From contig NZ_JYNS01000006.1 in assembly GCF_000934725.1 (NCBI RefSeq), positions 124,001 through 188,000 on the forward strand: DNA of 64,000 nt. The letters run 5' to 3'. This DNA is from Methyloterricola oryzae (GTDB lineage Bacteria > Pseudomonadota > Gammaproteobacteria > Methylococcales > Methylococcaceae). The notes beneath the pieces were generated by a model. The model was not told the origin of the DNA and ran no database searches. It saw only the letters and a list, made by a program, of their open reading frames with translations. Positions 18,171-28,241 of the stretch are shown here, piece by piece. How positions within the stretch are numbered: the first letter of the stretch is position 1; every line of letters starts with the position of its first letter. Made by a program: the position numbers and the translations under genes.

Positions 18171-18758
18171 TCAGTTGGCGGAACGGCGGCTGGCTCCGCG
18201 CGTGCCGCCGAACAGCAGGCGGGCGGTGTATTCCTCCTCCCGCTGCACGATGGTTTCGTTGTTCAAGCTCTTCAAGCTCTTGACCAGCACGCTGCCTTCG
18301 CCGGGGAAGAAGTAGATCTTGCGCGGATAGACATCCAGGATGTTCTTGGCAATGATCGGTATCTTGGCCCTGGCCAGATAGTCCTGCACGAATTTCGCGC
18401 TGCTGAGCCCGGCATTCTTACTGCCGATCAGGTTGAGGACATTGCCGCCGCCAAAAACCTTCGCCTGGAGACGCTGCATGTCGGCACCGAGATCCAGCAA
18501 CTGGGAAATCAGCGCGTCCATGGCCGCCACGCCGTAATCAGACACCGATTCGGCCATGTCGCCCTCCTTGCCAAAATTGGGCACCATGAACTGGCTCATG
18601 CCGCCCACCCGCGCCTCGGGATCCCAGATACAGACAGCGACACAGGAACCGACAACGGTTACCAGCAGTTTTTCTTCAGAGCAGGCGATGTACTCACCTG
18701 GCCTTATCTTGACGGCTTCCAGGGCAAAACGGGGGTCGAAATACCAATCGGGCTTCAT
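18171..18758 (-). CDS. cheD: CheD-family chemoreceptor glutamine deamidase, altered catalytic His
   Basis: CheD deamidates glutamines of chemoreceptors and can bind CheC. The nucleophile region V-G-S-C-V-A-V-C-I-W is present. The catalytic histidine normally found in G-G-M-x-H-F-M-L-P is replaced: the sequence reads G-G-M-S-Q-F-M-V-P, with a clear CAG codon. This may make the enzyme inactive or give it another role. Start ATG 18758 is chosen over a TTG at 18812 because it begins the family match. No other chemotaxis gene is nearby; the gene is convergent with kdpE. Confidence 0.82.
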   Translation of the reverse strand: MKPDWYFDPRFALEAVKIRPGEYIACSEEKLLVTVVGSCVAVCIWDPEARVGGMSQFMVPNFGKEGDMAESVSDYGVAAMDALISQLLDLGADMQRLQAKVFGGGNVLNLIGSKNAGLSSAKFVQDYLARAKIPIIAKNILDVYPRKIYFFPGEGSVLVKSLKSLNNETIVQREEEYTARLLFGGTRGASRRSAN

Positions 18759-18825
18759 GGGCGTATACCGTGCGTTATAGGTCTGATCCTTACTATGCAG
18801 TAACCAAGCCAAAAATGCATCCCCT

Positions 18826-18905
18826 TGGAGAATCCGGGATCGAACTCGGGCCTACGCACTGATTGTAAATTACGCTGACAGCACCCCACTAAGTATGACT
18901 ACCGG
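18826..18905 (-). other. Degenerate tRNA-like sequence
   Basis: Read on the minus strand, this stretch has a T-arm-like GAGTTCGATCC, a D-arm-like TTAG..GGTG..AGC, a possible anticodon loop TTTACAA (would be Val UAC) and an end ATTCTCCA. However, the T-stem and anticodon stem do not pair and no matching 5' acceptor strand is found, so a working tRNA is unlikely. It could be a tRNA relic or the 3' half left as an attachment site. Confidence 0.25.
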
Positions 18906-19033
18906 TACGCAAGGGCTCAAAGCCGCCTCATCCGGCCGGGATAGGGCTGTTACGCCCCAATTGTGTGCAGTTGGGCACCACTGAAGGCGGCGGCTCGGAC
19001 CGCCATAGGGACATGGCCCGGATTGAATTCAGA

Positions 19034-19198
19034 TCATTCCCGCATATCCGGCGACAGGATCACCTCATCCGGTATCCCATCGCCATTGGGCTGCAGATCA
19101 ACGCCCCCGATCAGGGCATAGCCATTATCCCCCTCGTACAGCACGACCGCCTCGGCGGGCATTTGCGACAGGGCCTGCATCAGCTGCCCTACGGTCAT
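19034..19198 (-). CDS. Small hypothetical protein, end of bfd operon
   Basis: About 54 residues starting M-T-V-G-Q-L-M-Q-A-L-S-Q-M-P. The composition is acidic with a central V-V-L-Y-E-G-D-N-G-Y strand-like run. The start at 19198 is preferred to one seven codons upstream because it begins the globular part. It follows the 158-residue unknown gene by 27 bases in the same direction and so should be part of the sigma-54 promoted bfd transcript. I do not recognise a family. Confidence 0.55.
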   Translation of the reverse strand: MTVGQLMQALSQMPAEAVVLYEGDNGYALIGGVDLQPNGDGIPDEVILSPDMRE

Positions 19199-19225
19199 GG
19201 CAGGGCCATGGTCCGGCAACCGACC

Positions 19226-19702
19226 TCACAAATCATCCGAGATGACCTCCATGGCTATCAGCTGCTCGCGCAGCGCCATGTGTGCATGAAAGCCGTCATA
19301 CACATCGTAGATGGGATCGCTATAAAGGGCGTTGGAGGCAGACTGATCCGACAGATACACCCGACACGCCTTTAAGCCATCCGCCACCGCGGCCACACAG
19401 GCTTCGAACTCGGTCACCGGCTCGGCCACATAGGCGCCTGGCTCGAACAAATAATCGGCCCGAAACAAGGGAGTATCCCACCCAAAGGTTTCCGCAGCGG
19501 CGAAAATGCCCGGCAGGGCTGCCCGCGCCTCGGCGGAGTCCGGCGTCAAACCTTCCGCCGCCAGCAAAGCCTTGGCACTGCCCTCCGCATACAGGACGTC
19601 ATCCCAAGTGCGGGCGCGCACTTTGCGCACGAAGTCATCCTGATCGAAGGCAAACCAGGCGCGGGGACGGGTCTCTTGCGGTATTTCCACCACGTAGATC
19701 AT
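19226..19702 (-). CDS. Hypothetical protein in the NifA-type bfd operon
   Basis: A 158-residue soluble, acidic protein starting M-I-Y-V-V-E-I-P-Q-E. It has no signal peptide and no membrane segment, three scattered cysteines near the middle and C-terminal parts at most, and no motif I recognise. It sits 10 bases downstream of the bfd-like gene on the minus strand. The sigma-54 promoter and NifA-type site upstream suggest expression under nitrogen-fixing conditions. Confidence 0.65.
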   Translation of the reverse strand: MIYVVEIPQETRPRAWFAFDQDDFVRKVRARTWDDVLYAEGSAKALLAAEGLTPDSAEARAALPGIFAAAETFGWDTPLFRADYLFEPGAYVAEPVTEFEACVAAVADGLKACRVYLSDQSASNALYSDPIYDVYDGFHAHMALREQLIAMEVISDDL

Positions 19703-19712
19703 GGGCCCTCCC

Positions 19713-20045
19713 TCAGGAACCAACGGTACTGGAGGCCGGCTCTCGCGCGGTCTTTTCGCCTAGGCCGGCGGCGGGGTGGAGGATGCGCCGAACGCGGCCT
19801 CCTGCAGCCACGTGGCGCCTCGTTTCTGGATGCTTCCGCTCGCGCAGGTCCGCACGGACTGCAACGCCCTCGGATGCGGCGAGCGTCCCGGTCCTCTGCA
19901 GGAGATCACGGATGTCTGGGCCGCACTTACCACAGCCGGTGCCAGCCTTCAAACAGCTGGCAATTTCCTTGCGCGTGCAGAGCCCCCGCTCGATAGCCTC
20001 GCAGATCTGGGATTCCGTGACGCCCTTGCAGATGCATACGTACAT
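19713..20045 (-). CDS. Bfd-like [2Fe-2S] protein with C-terminal extension
   Basis: The N-terminal 50 residues match bacterioferritin-associated ferredoxin: M-Y-V-C-I-C-K-G-V-T, then G-T-G-C-G-K-C, giving the CxC...CxxC cluster ligands. Bfd proteins reduce iron in bacterioferritin to release it. Family members are about 65-75 residues; here the frame runs on to 110 with an Arg/Ala-rich tail of no known fold. ATG at 20045 is chosen since upstream sequence in frame is not Bfd-like and includes the promoter. A perfect sigma-54 promoter lies 43 bases upstream, so the gene probably supplies iron for nitrogenase cofactor building. Confidence 0.82.
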   Translation of the reverse strand: MYVCICKGVTESQICEAIERGLCTRKEIASCLKAGTGCGKCGPDIRDLLQRTGTLAASEGVAVRADLRERKHPETRRHVAAGGRVRRILHPAAGLGEKTAREPASSTVGS

Positions 20046-20087
20046 AAATGACCCCGGTGGGTTCGAAGAATGATTCTCAACGAGTGA

Positions 20088-20103
20088 AGCATGCCCCGTG
20101 CCA
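20088..20103 (-). promoter_or_regulatory. Sigma-54 promoter of the bfd operon
   Basis: On the minus strand the sequence is TGGCACGGGGCATGCT. GG and GC are spaced exactly as in the -24/-12 consensus TGGCAC-N5-TTGCW. The bfd start codon is 43 bases downstream. A TGT-N10-ACA site lies about 90 bases upstream. Confidence 0.85.
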
Positions 20104-20192
20104 GAGCCGGCCGGCCACCGCGGCATTCGGCAAAGCCCTTGAACGGCGGGGTGCACAACGATAGCGACAGGGATCAGAAGACAATCAGGATT

Positions 20193-20208
20193 TGTAGGAA
20201 ACCTGACA
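20193..20208. promoter_or_regulatory. NifA upstream activator site (TGT-N10-ACA)
   Basis: The sequence is TGTAGGAAACCTGACA, exactly TGT, ten bases, ACA, with extra internal symmetry. It is about 90 bases from the leftward bfd -24 element and about 220 from the rightward isc one, so it most likely serves bfd and may help the other. Confidence 0.8.
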
Positions 20209-20344
20209 ATGCCCGGCGACATGTCGCGATGTCCACGGCCAAGCAGCCGGTCCGCGCCCGCTTGCCCCCGTCTATAACAAGCCCAGCAATAACCCTTTAA
20301 TCAATGTGGCGAAATGGTGCGAAACCGTCCCGACCACTGCATTT

Positions 20345-20360
20345 TGTTGAAAACAAGACA
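20345..20360. promoter_or_regulatory. NifA upstream activator site (TGT-N10-ACA)
   Basis: The sequence is TGTTGAAAACAAGACA, again with exact TGT-N10-ACA spacing. It is 67 bases upstream of the -24 element that precedes iscS, a typical position for a NifA site. Confidence 0.82.
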
Positions 20361-20426
20361 AACAGGACAATCCAGAAACAAGGAAAACCTCACGCTATTT
20401 CAGTACCTTAACGACTTGGCGCACCA

Positions 20427-20442
20427 TGGCCCGAGACTTGCT
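20427..20442 (+). promoter_or_regulatory. Sigma-54 promoter of the isc-nif operon
   Basis: TGGCCCGAGACTTGCT has GG and GC at the correct -24/-12 spacing. The expected transcription start is near 20454, giving a leader of about 67 bases before the iscS ATG. With the NifA site 67 bases upstream it marks a nitrogen-fixation-controlled isc operon. Confidence 0.85.
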
Positions 20443-20520
20443 TCGTTAGGATCAACACGCCCAGGACCCCGTTGTACGGCCTGCGGCAACGACCGAATGC
20501 AAAACTCGGAGAGCATGCTC

Positions 20521-21735
20521 ATGAAGTTACCGGTTTACCTCGATTATTCCGCCACCACCCCCGTGGACCCGCGCGTCGCCGAAAAGATGATCCCGTTTCT
20601 CACCGAGAACTTCGGCAACCCGGCCAGCCGCTCCCACGCATTCGGGTGGACCGCCGAGGAAGCCGTGGAGAAGGCGCGCGAGGACGTGGCGAAGCTGGTC
20701 AACGCCGACCCTAAAGAGATCGTCTGGACCTCCGGGGCCACCGAATCCGACAACCTGGCCATCAAGGGCGCCGCCGAGTTCTATGCGACCAAGGGCAAGC
20801 ACCTGATCACCCTCAAGACCGAGCACAAGGCCGTACTGGACCCCATGCGCGAACTGGAGGCCCAGGGCTTCGAGGTCACCTACCTGGACCCGCTCCCCAA
20901 TGGCCTGCTGGACATGGCGGCGCTGGAAGCGGCGATCCGCCCGGACACCTCGCTGATCTCCATCATGCACGTCAACAACGAGATCGGCGTGGTGCAGGAC
21001 ATCATGGCCATCGGGCAGCTTTGCCGCTCCAAGGGCATCATTTTCCATGTGGACGCCGCCCAGTCCACCGGCAAGGTGGAGATCGACCTGCAGAAACTGC
21101 CGGTGGATCTCATGTCCTTCTCCGCCCACAAGACCTATGGCCCGAAGGGCATCGGCGCGCTTTATATCCGCCGCAAGCCGCGTGTCCGCATCAAGGCGCA
21201 GATGCACGGCGGTGGCCACGAGCGCGGTATGCGCTCGGGCACCCTGGCCACCCATCAGATCGTCGGTATGGGCGAAGCCTTCCGCATCGCCCGCGAGGAG
21301 ATGGCCGAGGAGTCCGCGCGCATCCGCAAGCTGCGCGACAAGCTGCTGGCCGGCGTCCAGAACATGGAGGAGATCTATGTCAATGGCGACCTGGAACAGC
21401 GCGTGCCGCACAACCTGAATGTCAGCTTCAACTACGTGGAAGGCGAGTCCCTGATGATGGCCATCAAGGATCTGGCGGTATCCAGCGGTTCTGCCTGCAC
21501 GTCCTCCAGCCTGGAACCTTCCTACGTGCTGCGCGCCTTGGGCCGCAGCGACGAACTGGCGCACAGCTCCATCCGATTCAGCATTGGCCGCTTCACCACC
21601 GAGGAAGATGTCGACTTCGCCGTCTCCCTGATCAAGACCGCGGTGGAGCGCCTGCGTGACATTTCCCCCTTGTGGGAAATGTTCAAGGACGGCATCGACA
21701 TCAATTCGGTCCAGTGGGCCGAGGCCGCGCACTGA
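20521..21735 (+). CDS. iscS: Cysteine desulfurase IscS (NifA-controlled copy)
   Basis: A pyridoxal-phosphate cysteine desulfurase that supplies sulfur to IscU. The 404-residue product is full length. It has L-D-Y-S-A-T-T-P near the N-terminus, the cofactor lysine in [12 protein letters not shown] and the active cysteine loop [12 protein letters not shown] 20521 is chosen: GGAGAG ends seven bases before it and the family begins M-K-L-P-x-Y-L-D. Open sequence further upstream contains the promoter and is not coding. By sequence it is IscS-like rather than NifS-like, although the promoter is of nif type. Confidence 0.96.
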   Translation: MKLPVYLDYSATTPVDPRVAEKMIPFLTENFGNPASRSHAFGWTAEEAVEKAREDVAKLVNADPKEIVWTSGATESDNLAIKGAAEFYATKGKHLITLKTEHKAVLDPMRELEAQGFEVTYLDPLPNGLLDMAALEAAIRPDTSLISIMHVNNEIGVVQDIMAIGQLCRSKGIIFHVDAAQSTGKVEIDLQKLPVDLMSFSAHKTYGPKGIGALYIRRKPRVRIKAQMHGGGHERGMRSGTLATHQIVGMGEAFRIAREEMAEESARIRKLRDKLLAGVQNMEEIYVNGDLEQRVPHNLNVSFNYVEGESLMMAIKDLAVSSGSACTSSSLEPSYVLRALGRSDELAHSSIRFSIGRFTTEEDVDFAVSLIKTAVERLRDISPLWEMFKDGIDINSVQWAEAAH

Positions 21736-21774
21736 GCACTTCGACCATTCCGCCACCACCCCAGGAGAACACCC

Positions 21775-22194
21775 ATGGCATATAACGAGAAGGTCATTGA
21801 CCACTACGAGAACCCCCGCAATGTCGGCTCCTTCGACAAGGAAGAGGATGGCGTGGGCACCGGCATCGTCGGCGCGCCGGCCTGCGGCGACGTGATGAAG
21901 CTGCAGATCAAGATCAACGACGAGGGCGTCATCGAGGACGCCAAGTTCAAGACCTACGGCTGCGGCTCCGCCATCGCCTCCAGCTCCCTGGTCACCGAGT
22001 GGGTGAAGGGCAAGACGGTGGAAGAGGCACTCGCCATCAAGAACACCGAGATTGCCGAAGCCCTGGCCCTGCCGCCGGTGAAGATCCACTGCTCGGTGCT
22101 CGCGGAAGACGCCATCAAGGCGGCGGTTTCCGATTACAAGGCCAAATCCAACGTCGCCGAGGAAGGCTACGACATCTGCAAGAGCGCGGCATAA
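21775..22194 (+). CDS. iscU: Fe-S cluster scaffold IscU
   Basis: The scaffold on which [2Fe-2S] and [4Fe-4S] clusters are built. 139 residues. Three ligand cysteines are in A-P-A-C-G-D, Y-G-C-G-S and K-I-H-C-S. The L-P-P-V-K motif recognised by the chaperone HscA is intact. It follows iscS by 39 bases. It lacks the extra middle and C-terminal domains of NifU, so it is the house-keeping type, used here in a nif-controlled operon. Confidence 0.96.
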   Translation: MAYNEKVIDHYENPRNVGSFDKEEDGVGTGIVGAPACGDVMKLQIKINDEGVIEDAKFKTYGCGSAIASSSLVTEWVKGKTVEEALAIKNTEIAEALALPPVKIHCSVLAEDAIKAAVSDYKAKSNVAEEGYDICKSAA

Positions 22195-22208
22195 CCCGAG
22201 GAATCATC

Positions 22209-22625
22209 ATGACCACCACCGCCCAAGACATCACCCCCGTCCAGGATCTCACGCCGCCGGGCCCGGCCGTGTTCTTCACCAGCAACGCGGCGCACAAGGT
22301 GAGCGAGCTCATCGCCGAGGAAGGCAATCCGGAGCTCAAGCTCCGGGTCTATGTCTCCGGCGGCGGCTGCTCGGGTTTCCAGTACGGCTTCTCCTTCGAG
22401 GAGGTGGCCGGTGAAGACGACACCAGCGTGATCACCGACGGCGTGACCCTGCTGGTCGATCCCACCAGCCTGCAATACCTGGGTGGCGCGGAGATCGACT
22501 ACCAGGAAGGGCTGGAAGGCTCGCGTTTCGTCATCAAGAACCCCAACGCCAGCTCCACCTGCAGCTGCGGCAGCTCCTTCTCCATGGAAGGCAGCGGCTC
22601 GTCCTGTTCCACCGCCAGCAACTGA
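22209..22625 (+). CDS. erpA: A-type Fe-S carrier, ErpA-like
   Basis: A 138-residue A-type carrier. The three conserved cysteines are in [12 protein letters not shown] and S-T-C-S-C-G-S-S-F. The F-Q-Y-G-F-x-F form is typical of ErpA rather than IscA. It has about 25 extra N-terminal residues (Thr/Pro-rich) and a Ser-rich tail with an extra cysteine. It sits where standard isc operons have only iscA, and a true iscA follows, so this operon encodes two carriers. Confidence 0.88.
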   Translation: MTTTAQDITPVQDLTPPGPAVFFTSNAAHKVSELIAEEGNPELKLRVYVSGGGCSGFQYGFSFEEVAGEDDTSVITDGVTLLVDPTSLQYLGGAEIDYQEGLEGSRFVIKNPNASSTCSCGSSFSMEGSGSSCSTASN

Positions 22626-22635
22626 GGAGGTCACG

Positions 22636-22959
22636 ATGGCAGTTACCCTGACCGAAAAAGCCGCCACACAAGTACAGAAGCACCTGAGCGCCCGCGGCGC
22701 CGGTTACGGGCTGCGCTTGGCGGTCAAGACCTCGGGCTGCTCGGGTCTTGCCTACACCCTGGAGTTCGTGGACGAGCCGGCGCCGGAGGACCAGACCTTC
22801 GAAAGCTTCGGCGTCACGGTGCTGGTGGACCCCAAGAGCCTAGCCTACCTGGAAGGCACCGAACTGGACTTCGTGCGGGAAGGCCTCAACGAGGGCTTCA
22901 AGTTCAACAATCCCAACGTCAAGAATGAGTGCGGGTGCGGCGAGAGCTTCAACGTCTAG
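22636..22959 (+). CDS. iscA: Fe-S cluster assembly carrier IscA
   Basis: A 107-residue A-type carrier that receives clusters from IscU and passes them to targets. Ligand cysteines are in T-S-G-C-S-G-L-A-Y and [10 protein letters not shown] clean AGGAGG lies six bases before ATG 22636. It is followed by hscB after an 11-base gap. Confidence 0.94.
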   Translation: MAVTLTEKAATQVQKHLSARGAGYGLRLAVKTSGCSGLAYTLEFVDEPAPEDQTFESFGVTVLVDPKSLAYLEGTELDFVREGLNEGFKFNNPNVKNECGCGESFNV

Positions 22960-22970
22960 GATCGGTACCC

Positions 22971-23503
22971 ATGACCTCGGCTGCCAGCGCCAACTTCTTC
23001 GAGCTGTTCCAGATGCCCGCGACCTTCCGGCTGGACCTGGGCCAGCTGGACCGTCACTACCTGGAACTACAGAGCCGGGTGCATCCGGACAAGGCGGCGC
23101 ACCTGAGCGACACCGAAAAGCGGCTGTCGCTGCAATGGGCAACCCTGGCCAATGAGGCCTACCAGACCCTGAAAAAGCCCCTGGAGCGGGCCCGCTACCT
23201 GCTCAAGATCAACGGGGTGGATACCCGCGAAGAGGACAACACTGCCATGCCTACGGAATTCCTGCTGGAACAGATCGAATGGCGCGAGGAAATCCAGGAG
23301 GCCGTGACCCTGCGCAATACCCACGCCATGGACAGACTGGCGGCGCGCCTGAAATCGGAGACGAACCAGTTGTTCGACTCCCTGGGCACGCTGCTTGACG
23401 ACGAACGGCAACATCCGGCTGCGGCGGTCATCGTCCGCCAGTTGGCTTTTCTGGAAAAACTCGGCCGCGATCTCAATGATGCGATGGCCGCACTGGAGGA
23501 CTG

Positions 23504-23504
<1 letters not shown>
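22971..23504 (+). CDS. hscB: Co-chaperone HscB
   Basis: The J-domain partner of HscA that brings IscU to the chaperone. About 177 residues: J domain with the H-P-D triad in R-V-H-P-D-K at the N-terminal third and a helical C-terminal domain that binds IscU. ATG 22971 is chosen because it begins the family match (F-F-E-L-F-Q-M-P); the longer frame overlaps the end of iscA. The stop overlaps the hscA start (ATGA). Confidence 0.94.
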
Positions 23505-25369
<1,865 letters not shown>

Positions 25370-25395
25370 CGACCGCAAACCCAAACGACTGAACC

Positions 25396-25746
25396 ATGCC
25401 GAAAATTACCGTTCTTCCCAACGCCGAACTCTGCCCCGAAGGCGCGGTCATCGACGCCAAGTACGGCCAGAGCATCTGCGACGCCCTGCTGCATGCCGGC
25501 ATCGAAATCGAACACGCCTGCGAGCACTCCTGCGCCTGCTCCACCTGCCATGTGGTCGTGCGCGAAGGCTATGAATCCCTCAACGATCCCGACGAGGACG
25601 AGGAAGACATGTTGGACCGCGCCTGGGGCTTGCAGGCCACTTCGCGCCTGTCCTGCCAGGCCGTGCTCAGCAAGGCCGACGTCACCGTCGAGATTCCGCG
25701 CTACAGCCTCAACCTGGCGAAGGAAGGGGCGACCAAGAAGGCCTGA
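25396..25746 (+). CDS. fdx: Isc-type [2Fe-2S] ferredoxin
   Basis: An adrenodoxin-type ferredoxin of 116 residues that provides electrons for Fe-S assembly. Ligands are in C-E-H-S-C-A-C-S-T-C (CX5CX2C) and R-L-S-C-Q-A. The C-terminus is slightly longer and lysine-rich compared with E. coli Fdx. It is followed by nifV three bases after its stop, which ties the isc genes directly to nitrogen fixation. No iscX gene follows. Confidence 0.95.
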   Translation: MPKITVLPNAELCPEGAVIDAKYGQSICDALLHAGIEIEHACEHSCACSTCHVVVREGYESLNDPDEDEEDMLDRAWGLQATSRLSCQAVLSKADVTVEIPRYSLNLAKEGATKKA

Positions 25747-25749
25747 GCC

Positions 25750-26895
25750 ATGCATAGCACCATCACCATCAACGACACCACCCTGCGCGACGGCGAACAG
25801 ACCGCCGGGGTCGCCTTCACCGCCGAGGAAAAGCTGGCCATCGCCCGCGCCCTCTCGGACGCCGGCGTGCCGGAGATGGAGGTAGGCATACCGGTGATGG
25901 GCGCGGAGGAACAGGAGGTGATCGCCGCCATCGCAGCACTCAAACTTCCGTCCCGGCTCATGGTCTGGGGCCGCATGTGCGAGGCCGACCTGAGGGCGGC
26001 AACGGGATGCGGGGCGGACCTGGTCAACCTGTCGGTGCCGGTGTCCGATATCCATCTTCAGCACAAGGTGGGCCGGCCGCGCGCCTGGGTGCTGGAGACC
26101 GTCACTCGCTTCGTCCAGGCGGCTCTGGAAACCGGCATGGATGTCTGCGTCGGCACCGAGGACGCTTCCCGCGCCGACATGGATTTCCTGCTGCAGGTGG
26201 CGGAAACCGCTCAGCGGGCGGGCGCGCGGCGCCTGCGCTTCGCCGACACCCTGGGCATCCTCGACCCCGTGGCTACCTTCGAGCGCATCCAGAAGCTGGC
26301 GCAGGCGGTGGACATCGAAATCGAAATGCACGCCCACAACGATTTCGGACTGGCCACGGCCAACACCCTGATGGCGGTGCGGGCCGGTGCGACCCATGTG
26401 AACACCACGGTCAACGGGCTCGGCGAGCGCGCCGGCAATGCCGCCATCGAGGAAACGGTGATGGCCCTGCATCAGCTTTACGGCCGCGAGACCGGCATCG
26501 CCCCCAGCCGCTTCCCCGCCATCTCGGAACTGGTGGCCCGGGCCTCGGGCCGTCCCATCGCGCCCAACAAGAGCATCGTCGGCGATGCGGTGTTCACCCA
26601 CGAGGCCGGCATCCACGTGGACGGCCTGCTCAAGAACGTCCTCAACTACCAGGGCGTGGACCCGCAACAACTGGGCCGCGAGCACCGGCTGGTGCTGGGC
26701 AAGCACTCCGGTTCCCACGCGGTGGTGCGCAGCTTCAAGGCCTTGGGCATCGAAATCAGCGAAGCGGACGCCGCCCGCGTGCTGACACGCATCCGGCGCC
26801 ACGCCAGCCAGAACAAGCGCCCGCCCAGCGACCAGGAGCTGCGGCTGTTTTACAGCGATGCGGCCACCCAGGACCGACCCGGCCTGTTCGGCTGA
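25750..26895 (+). CDS. nifV: Homocitrate synthase NifV
   Basis: Condenses acetyl-CoA with 2-oxoglutarate to homocitrate, the organic ligand of the nitrogenase FeMo-cofactor. 381 residues. The start [16 protein letters not shown] is characteristic of NifV, and H-A-H-N-D-F-G-L-A holds the metal-binding histidines. [10 protein letters not shown] is also conserved. This gene is the clearest evidence that the surrounding operon works for nitrogenase. Confidence 0.95.
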   Translation: MHSTITINDTTLRDGEQTAGVAFTAEEKLAIARALSDAGVPEMEVGIPVMGAEEQEVIAAIAALKLPSRLMVWGRMCEADLRAATGCGADLVNLSVPVSDIHLQHKVGRPRAWVLETVTRFVQAALETGMDVCVGTEDASRADMDFLLQVAETAQRAGARRLRFADTLGILDPVATFERIQKLAQAVDIEIEMHAHNDFGLATANTLMAVRAGATHVNTTVNGLGERAGNAAIEETVMALHQLYGRETGIAPSRFPAISELVARASGRPIAPNKSIVGDAVFTHEAGIHVDGLLKNVLNYQGVDPQQLGREHRLVLGKHSGSHAVVRSFKALGIEISEADAARVLTRIRRHASQNKRPPSDQELRLFYSDAATQDRPGLFG

Positions 26896-26928
26896 ATCCC
26901 CCCCTTTCCCCACGCATAGGCACGCGCT

Positions 26929-27267
26929 ATGAATCCAATCCTGCAACGCATTCAGAGCTTCTCCGCCGCCGAGGAATTCCTCGACTTCTTCAAGATCGAG
27001 TACGAGCCCAGCGTCGTCCACGTGAATCGCCTGCATATCCTCAAGCGCTTCAACCAGTATTTGTCGCGCAATCCGATCCCGGAGGACGCCGATGAAACCA
27101 GCGCCTTCGAGACCTGCCGTCAGTATCTGACCCAGGCCCATGACGACTTCGTCAAGTCCACCGCCGCCGACGAGAAAGTCTTCAAGGTCTTCCAGGATCA
27201 AAGCAGCAAGAGCATTTCACTGGACAGCATGAAGATCAGCCTCTCCACCCGGGGACAGAAGGCCTGA
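26929..27267 (+). CDS. nifW: Nitrogenase stabilising/protective protein NifW
   Basis: A 112-residue NifW-family protein. Typical features are F[10 protein letters not shown] near the start, Y-E-P[14 protein letters not shown] and the F-K-V-F-Q-D-Q segment. NifW is thought to protect or help mature the MoFe protein in the presence of oxygen. It follows nifV by 33 bases and is cotranscribed. Confidence 0.92.
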   Translation: MNPILQRIQSFSAAEEFLDFFKIEYEPSVVHVNRLHILKRFNQYLSRNPIPEDADETSAFETCRQYLTQAHDDFVKSTAADEKVFKVFQDQSSKSISLDSMKISLSTRGQKA

Positions 27268-27335
27268 AGCCAGGAACCGAAGCGGCGGGAGCCGATAAGC
27301 AAACCAAATTCAACCGATAGACCCAGGAGTTATCG

Positions 27336-27662
27336 ATGCCAAAACCCAGCAAGCACGTGTTCGTCTGCACCCAAAGCCGCCCGCCGGGCCATCCCCGCGG
27401 TTCCTGCGGCCAGCAGGGCAGCACGGCGGTGTTCCAGACCTTCATGCAGCAGTTCGACCAGGGACAGCTTTACGGCCAGTTTGCCCTGACGGGGAGCGGG
27501 TGCCTGGGCACCTGCGATTTCGGGCCCACGGTGCTGGTCTACCCCGAAGGCGTGATGTACACCAAGGTGAAGCCGGAGGACGTGCCGGTGATCATCGAGC
27601 AGCACCTCAAGGGCGGTGAGCCGGTGGAAAGCCTGCTGGCGCCGGCCGCGGTGTGGAGCTAA
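27336..27662 (+). CDS. Thioredoxin-like [2Fe-2S] ferredoxin
   Basis: A 108-residue member of the thioredoxin-fold [2Fe-2S] family (like the A. vinelandii/C. pasteurianum type). Four cysteines are spaced as expected: H-V-F-V-C-T, then G-S-C-G-Q-Q-G-S, and G-C-L-G-T-C-D-F-G-P. The V-Y-P-E-G-V-M-Y segment is also typical. Such ferredoxins are often found in nif operons, and a role in nitrogenase maturation or electron supply is likely. An AGGAG precedes ATG 27336. Confidence 0.9.
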   Translation: MPKPSKHVFVCTQSRPPGHPRGSCGQQGSTAVFQTFMQQFDQGQLYGQFALTGSGCLGTCDFGPTVLVYPEGVMYTKVKPEDVPVIIEQHLKGGEPVESLLAPAAVWS

Positions 27663-27673
27663 GCAGGTCCGCC

Positions 27674-28144
27674 ATGGAATCCACCCGCGCCTTCTACGCC
27701 GGCGAGTTGCCGCCCAAGACCAGCGCCTTGCTGGATGAGGCCATGAGCCTATACGGCGACACGGAGCGGGCCGAGTCCCTGCTGATGCAGGCGCACCGGG
27801 AGGACCCGGACGCCCTGCCGGTGTATTTCTCCATGTACAAGTTCTATTTCTACAAGGGACGCCTGCAGGACGCGGAGCGGGCGGTACGCCAGGCCCTGGA
27901 AACCGCCGCCCGGCTCGGCGGCTTTTCGCCGGATTTCCGCGACCTGCGCCCGGAAACCACCAACTGGACCCATCACGACGGGCCGGCGCATTTCTACCTG
28001 TTCTCCCTCAAGGCCTTATCCTTCATCAGGCTGCGCCAGGGCGACAAGGCTGAATGCGAGGAACTGTTGGGCAAATTGAACGAACTGGACAAATCCGACA
28101 GCGTCGGCGGCTCCGTCATCGGAGCGTTCGCTGCCGGGGTATGA
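27674..28144 (+). CDS. Nif-operon TPR-like helical protein
   Basis: A 156-residue, mostly helical, soluble protein. Residues about 15-80 read as tandem helix pairs, with A-L-P-V-Y-F-S-M-Y-K-F-Y-F-Y-K-G-R-L-Q-D-A-E-R-A-style spacing of one TPR unit. A W-T-H-H-D-G-P-A-H-F segment in the middle is distinctive. ATG 27674 is preferred to an upstream GTG because it is preceded by GCAGG and avoids overlap with the ferredoxin. TPR proteins mediate protein-protein contacts; a partner within the nif set is likely but unknown. Confidence 0.75.
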   Translation: MESTRAFYAGELPPKTSALLDEAMSLYGDTERAESLLMQAHREDPDALPVYFSMYKFYFYKGRLQDAERAVRQALETAARLGGFSPDFRDLRPETTNWTHHDGPAHFYLFSLKALSFIRLRQGDKAECEELLGKLNELDKSDSVGGSVIGAFAAGV

Positions 28145-28241
28145 GTTCTTTATAGAACACGGGGCATCGTACCGGAACCGGCCGTCAAGCCGGCCACGAG
28201 CCCCGAACTTAAACCTAGAAACCACCAGGAGTAAGCTAACT

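Noticed and set aside
18826-18905. Functional tRNA gene
   Set aside because: T-stem and anticodon stem mismatches and no matching acceptor strand.
20527-22089. Long open frame opposite iscS/iscU
   Set aside because: Same reason: antisense to two certain genes, no recognisable domain.
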